Source of the DNA: an uncultured bacterium
Lineage (GTDB): Bacteria; Gemmatimonadota; Gemmatimonadetes; Longimicrobiales; RSA9
Direction: 5' to 3'
NCBI GenBank assembly: GCA_937889645.1
Contig: CALBZE010000147.1
Location: forward strand, 1 to 41,050
DNA length: 41,050 nt
Numbering within the stretch: the first letter of the stretch is position 1; every line of letters starts with the position of its first letter. A model generated the notes under the pieces. It ran no database searches. It had not been told where the DNA came from and was given only the letters and a program-made list of their open reading frames with translations. The translations under genes and the position numbers were made by a program. This document shows, piece after piece, positions 38,962-41,050 of the stretch.

Positions 38962-39168
38962 GTGGCGCGGTATCGGACGAGCGACGGCGACGAGCTCGAC
39001 TGGATCTGCTGGCGGCACTACGGGCGCACCGCGGGCGCGGTCGAGGCGGTCCTCGAGGCGAACCCGGGCCTCGCCGACCGCGGCCCGGTCCTCCCCGCGG
39101 GGATCGAGATCGAGCTCCCCGACCTCCCCGAGCCCGAGCGGCAAACCCTCCCCCGCCTCTGGGGATAG
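38962..39168 (+). CDS. X: Tail protein X (LysM-like), 68 aa
   Basis: GTG start. P2 gpX family: DGDELDWICWRHYGRTAGAV followed by ANPGLADRGPVLPAGIEIEL, a LysM-like fold binding glycans or baseplate. Length matches P2 gpX (67). Contains the WxxYG element. Confidence 0.92.
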   Translation: MARYRTSDGDELDWICWRHYGRTAGAVEAVLEANPGLADRGPVLPAGIEIELPDLPEPERQTLPRLWG

Positions 39169-39177
39169 GCGACGACG

Positions 39178-40248
39178 ATGCGCCCGGATTTCCGGATCGA
39201 GAGCAACGGTCGCGACATCACGGAGGCGCTGCGCGACCGCCTCGTCGAGATCCGCGTCTCCGACGAGTCGGGCAGCACGGCGGACACGCTCGAGATCACA
39301 CTCGACGACCGCGCGCACCGCATCCCGTTCCCGCCGGCCGACGCCGAGTTCCGCGTCTGGCTCGGCTACCACCCGCCGGGCCCGCTCCCCGCGTACATGG
39401 GGCGCTTCCGGCTCGACGAGGTCACGATCTCGTCCGGGCCGCGGAGCCTGGTGATCCGCGCGAAGGCGGCGGACATGGGCGGCGGCTTCCGCGAACCGAA
39501 GACGCGATCCTGGCACGGCAAGACGATCGGTGAGATCGTCGGGGCGATCGCAGGCGAGAACGGCATGGCGGCGCGGGTCGCGCCGCGCCTCGCCTCGATC
39601 CGGGTCGAGCACATCGACCAATCCGAGGAGAGCGACGCGGCATTCCTGACGCGGCTCGCCGGCATGAACGGCGCGGTCGCGAAGCCCGCGGACGGCAAGC
39701 TCCTGTTCGTCCCGCGCGGCGAAGGGCGGACCGCCTCGGGCGAGGCGGCGCCGACGATCGCGATCGCCGCGAAGGACTGCGTGTCGTGGAAGGCCACGTT
39801 TTCCGAGCGCGGCCAGTTCTCGGCGGTCGAGGCGTACTGGCAGGACCACGACGGCGGCGAGCGGCGGGCGGTCCGCGTCGGCGCCCCCGCGCGCTCCGGC
39901 GGAGGCGCGTCGGGCGCCGACGCGGACGACGGCATCGGGGGCGACGGCGTCTATCGGGACGCCATGATCTACGCGAGCGAGGCGGAGGCGCGGCGCGCGG
40001 CGGAGTCCCGCCTGGCGCGCGGACAGAGCGGCAAGGTCACCCTCGAGCTCGATCTCCCCGGGCGACCGGACATCTTCGCCGAATGCCGCGTCGCGCTCGT
40101 GGGCTTCCGGCCCGAGCTCGACGGCAACTATTCGCCGAAGACGGTTGAGCACTCCCTCACGCCGCAGGGCTACACGACCCGCGTCGCCGCGGAGGTCGGC
40201 GGCGAGGGCGACGCGGATTCCGACGCAGAGGATGGTGACGAGGGATGA
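39178..40248 (+). CDS. D: Tail hub protein D (P2-like), 356 aa
   Basis: P2 gpD / T4 gp27-like hub: RPDFRIESNGRDITEALRDR, ETITLDD-type segment, PGPLPAYMGRFRLDEVTISS, AFLTRLAGMNGAVAKPADGK and the C-terminal DGNYSPKTVEHSLTPQGYTT. It joins the spike (V) to the tube. Length (356) fits P2 gpD (387). The C-terminus is an acidic low-complexity tail. Confidence 0.94.
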   Translation: MRPDFRIESNGRDITEALRDRLVEIRVSDESGSTADTLEITLDDRAHRIPFPPADAEFRVWLGYHPPGPLPAYMGRFRLDEVTISSGPRSLVIRAKAADMGGGFREPKTRSWHGKTIGEIVGAIAGENGMAARVAPRLASIRVEHIDQSEESDAAFLTRLAGMNGAVAKPADGKLLFVPRGEGRTASGEAAPTIAIAAKDCVSWKATFSERGQFSAVEAYWQDHDGGERRAVRVGAPARSGGGASGADADDGIGGDGVYRDAMIYASEAEARRAAESRLARGQSGKVTLELDLPGRPDIFAECRVALVGFRPELDGNYSPKTVEHSLTPQGYTTRVAAEVGGEGDADSDAEDGDEG

Positions 40249-40601
40249 TCGAGGACGGGGGTGCCCTGGCGCTCGCCGCGGGCGGCGGCGCGGCGGGGCT
40301 CGGCGGCGCGGTGTGGGCGGCGCTCCGGTGGCTGTTCCACCGGGTCGAGAGGGGCGACGAGGGGATCCGCGAGAAGCTCTCGAGTGACGTCGGGGCGATC
40401 CATCGGCGGATCGACGACACGCGGAACGAGTACGTGCGCCGCGACGACTACGCGCGCGACATGGCGCAGCTCCGGACCGACGTCGCCGGGATCCGCGACG
40501 ACGTCCGGGCACAGGGCATCTCGATCACCGCACGCCTCGACCAACTGATCCTCTCCCGTGCGATGGGCGGGGCCGGAGGCGGGGACAGCAGGGGCGGCTG
40601 A
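40245..40601 (+). CDS. Membrane-anchored coiled-coil protein, 118 aa (holin/lysis-region-like)
   Basis: ATG 40245 overlaps the D stop. Residues ~5-30 form one Ala/Gly/Leu-rich membrane helix (LALAAGGGAAGLGGAVWAAL), followed by a charged coil (RIDDTRNEYVRRDDYARDMA and further ~30 residues). Proteins with this layout at the lysis position are called holin-like or XhlA-like. It is placed directly before the hydrolase-like gene, which supports a lysis role. The assignment is tentative. Confidence 0.6.
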   Translation: MIEDGGALALAAGGGAAGLGGAVWAALRWLFHRVERGDEGIREKLSSDVGAIHRRIDDTRNEYVRRDDYARDMAQLRTDVAGIRDDVRAQGISITARLDQLILSRAMGGAGGGDSRGG

Positions 40602-40660
40602 CATGGCCGCGAGGCATTCGCGCGGCGCGCGGCGCCGCCCATAGCAGAGGAGCGAGCGAG

Positions 40661-41050
40661 TTATGTCTGAGCGCAGGCCGCCGCTGTCTTGGCGCAACAA
40701 CAACCCCGGAAACATCGAATACAACCGGGTCAACGACTGGCAGGGCCAGATCGGGCCGGGCGAGGGCGGGCGGTTCATACGGTTCCGCACCCGCCAGCAC
40801 GGCTGGCGCGCGCTCGCCCGGCTGCTGATGACCTACTCCGAGCGGCACCAACTCCGGACCGTGCGGAAGATCATCGGCCGCTGGGCGCCGCCCGGCGAGA
40901 ACCCGACCGAGGGCTACGTCCAGCGTGTCGCGCGCGACCTCGGCGTCGGCCCCGACGACCTGATCCGCGTGCAGGACTGGCAGACCATGCGGGCTCTGTG
41001 CTGGGCGATCGCCATGCACGAGGGCGGGAACTGGCCGTGGCCGGAGGACG
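40661..41050 (+). CDS. Peptidoglycan-hydrolase/P5-like structural protein, N-terminal 130 aa (cut by window end)
   Basis: GAGGAG stands upstream of ATG 40661. The sequence RNNNPGNIEYNRVNDWQGQI with GRFIRFRTRQHGWRALARLL and RKIIGRWAPPGENPTEGYVQ matches the RNNNPGNI domain of phage lysozyme-like/structural P5 proteins. These are thought to break cell-wall glycan chains during entry or lysis. The frame is still open at the end of the window. Confidence 0.85.

Larger units (their letters stand above)
1..41050. mobile_element. Mosaic temperate phage/prophage genome (lambda-type head, P2-type contractile tail)
   Basis: Nearly every recognisable gene in the window is a phage gene: divergent repressor and cro, early replication genes, terminase, portal, protease/scaffold, capsid, sheath, tube, tape measure and baseplate, in the order expected of a temperate myovirus. 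Head proteins resemble lambda Nu1-A-W-B-C-D-E-FII; tail proteins resemble P2 V-W-J-I and FI-FII-E/E'-T-U-X-D. No integrase, excisionase or att site was found, so neither boundary is defined, and a first and a last gene are cut by the window ends. Whether this is an integrated prophage or a free phage contig cannot be told from the sequence. Confidence 0.93.

Noticed and set aside
1..41050. tRNA or rRNA genes
   Set aside because: No cloverleaf-like or conserved rRNA sequence was recognised in reading both strands; a covariance-model search would decide.
1..41050. Integrase or transposase
   Set aside because: No tyrosine or serine recombinase motif and no transposase was recognised; the RuvC-like protein is a resolvase, not an integrase.

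Overview
The window looks like one nearly complete genome of a temperate, tailed, contractile-tail phage (a prophage or phage contig). It comes from a very GC-rich, probably alphaproteobacterial, host. The host call is an inference from base composition, the GTC/CTC/GCC-rich codon use and the flavour of the hypothetical proteins; no host marker gene is present. No integrase lies in the window, so the phage probably continues beyond one or both ends.

Layout. (1) 1-1768, minus strand: a leftward operon of small membrane and unknown genes headed by a long alanine-repeat protein, read from a promoter with two operators at 1796-1838. (2) 2026-6066: accessory cargo between the left operators and the repressor, the place where lambda carries rexAB. 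It holds an unknown protein coupled to a broken PIN gene, and a type II restriction-modification (R-M) cassette: XamI-family endonuclease, gamma-type N6-adenine methylase and a small ribbon-helix-helix-like protein. (3) 6310-7042: immunity region with divergent repressor and cro-like genes and operators matching those at 1801-1838. (4) 7599-14809: early operon of tightly overlapping genes, including a multi-HTH protein, a RuvC-like resolvase, a RepA/RecA-type replicative helicase and a cluster of nine GCACCGAAG iterons that is a good replication-origin candidate. (5) 14806-16198: a misplaced tail-Z-like gene, a secreted repeat protein and a candidate cos region. (6) 16198-24611: lambda-type head genes (Nu1, A, W, B, C with nested Nu3, D, E, FII, then a tail-completion protein). 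(7) 24608-40248: P2-type contractile tail (V, W, J, I, fibre genes, FI sheath, FII tube, E/E' frameshift pair, T, U, X, D). (8) 40245-41050: a membrane/coiled-coil protein and the start of a peptidoglycan-hydrolase-like gene, cut by the window end.

How it works together. The repressor would silence a leftward and a rightward promoter that share one architecture, TTGMCY-17 bp containing an operator-CATTCA. In the lysogen the R-M cassette could stay expressed and protect the host. Three GTCGAC sites, two of them in a perfect inverted repeat, lie in the first codons of the R-M operon. The late half of the genome is crowded with GTCGAC, while the first 14.8 kb has it only inside the R-M cassette. 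On induction, the helicase and iterons would start replication, TerS/TerL would package DNA into a lambda-like head, and a P2-like contractile tail would be attached.

The most notable features are the XamI-type cassette in the rex position with its own target sites at its operon start, the iteron origin, the matched operator-promoters with an apparently leaderless cro, and the lambda-head/P2-tail junction near 24.0-24.6 kb.
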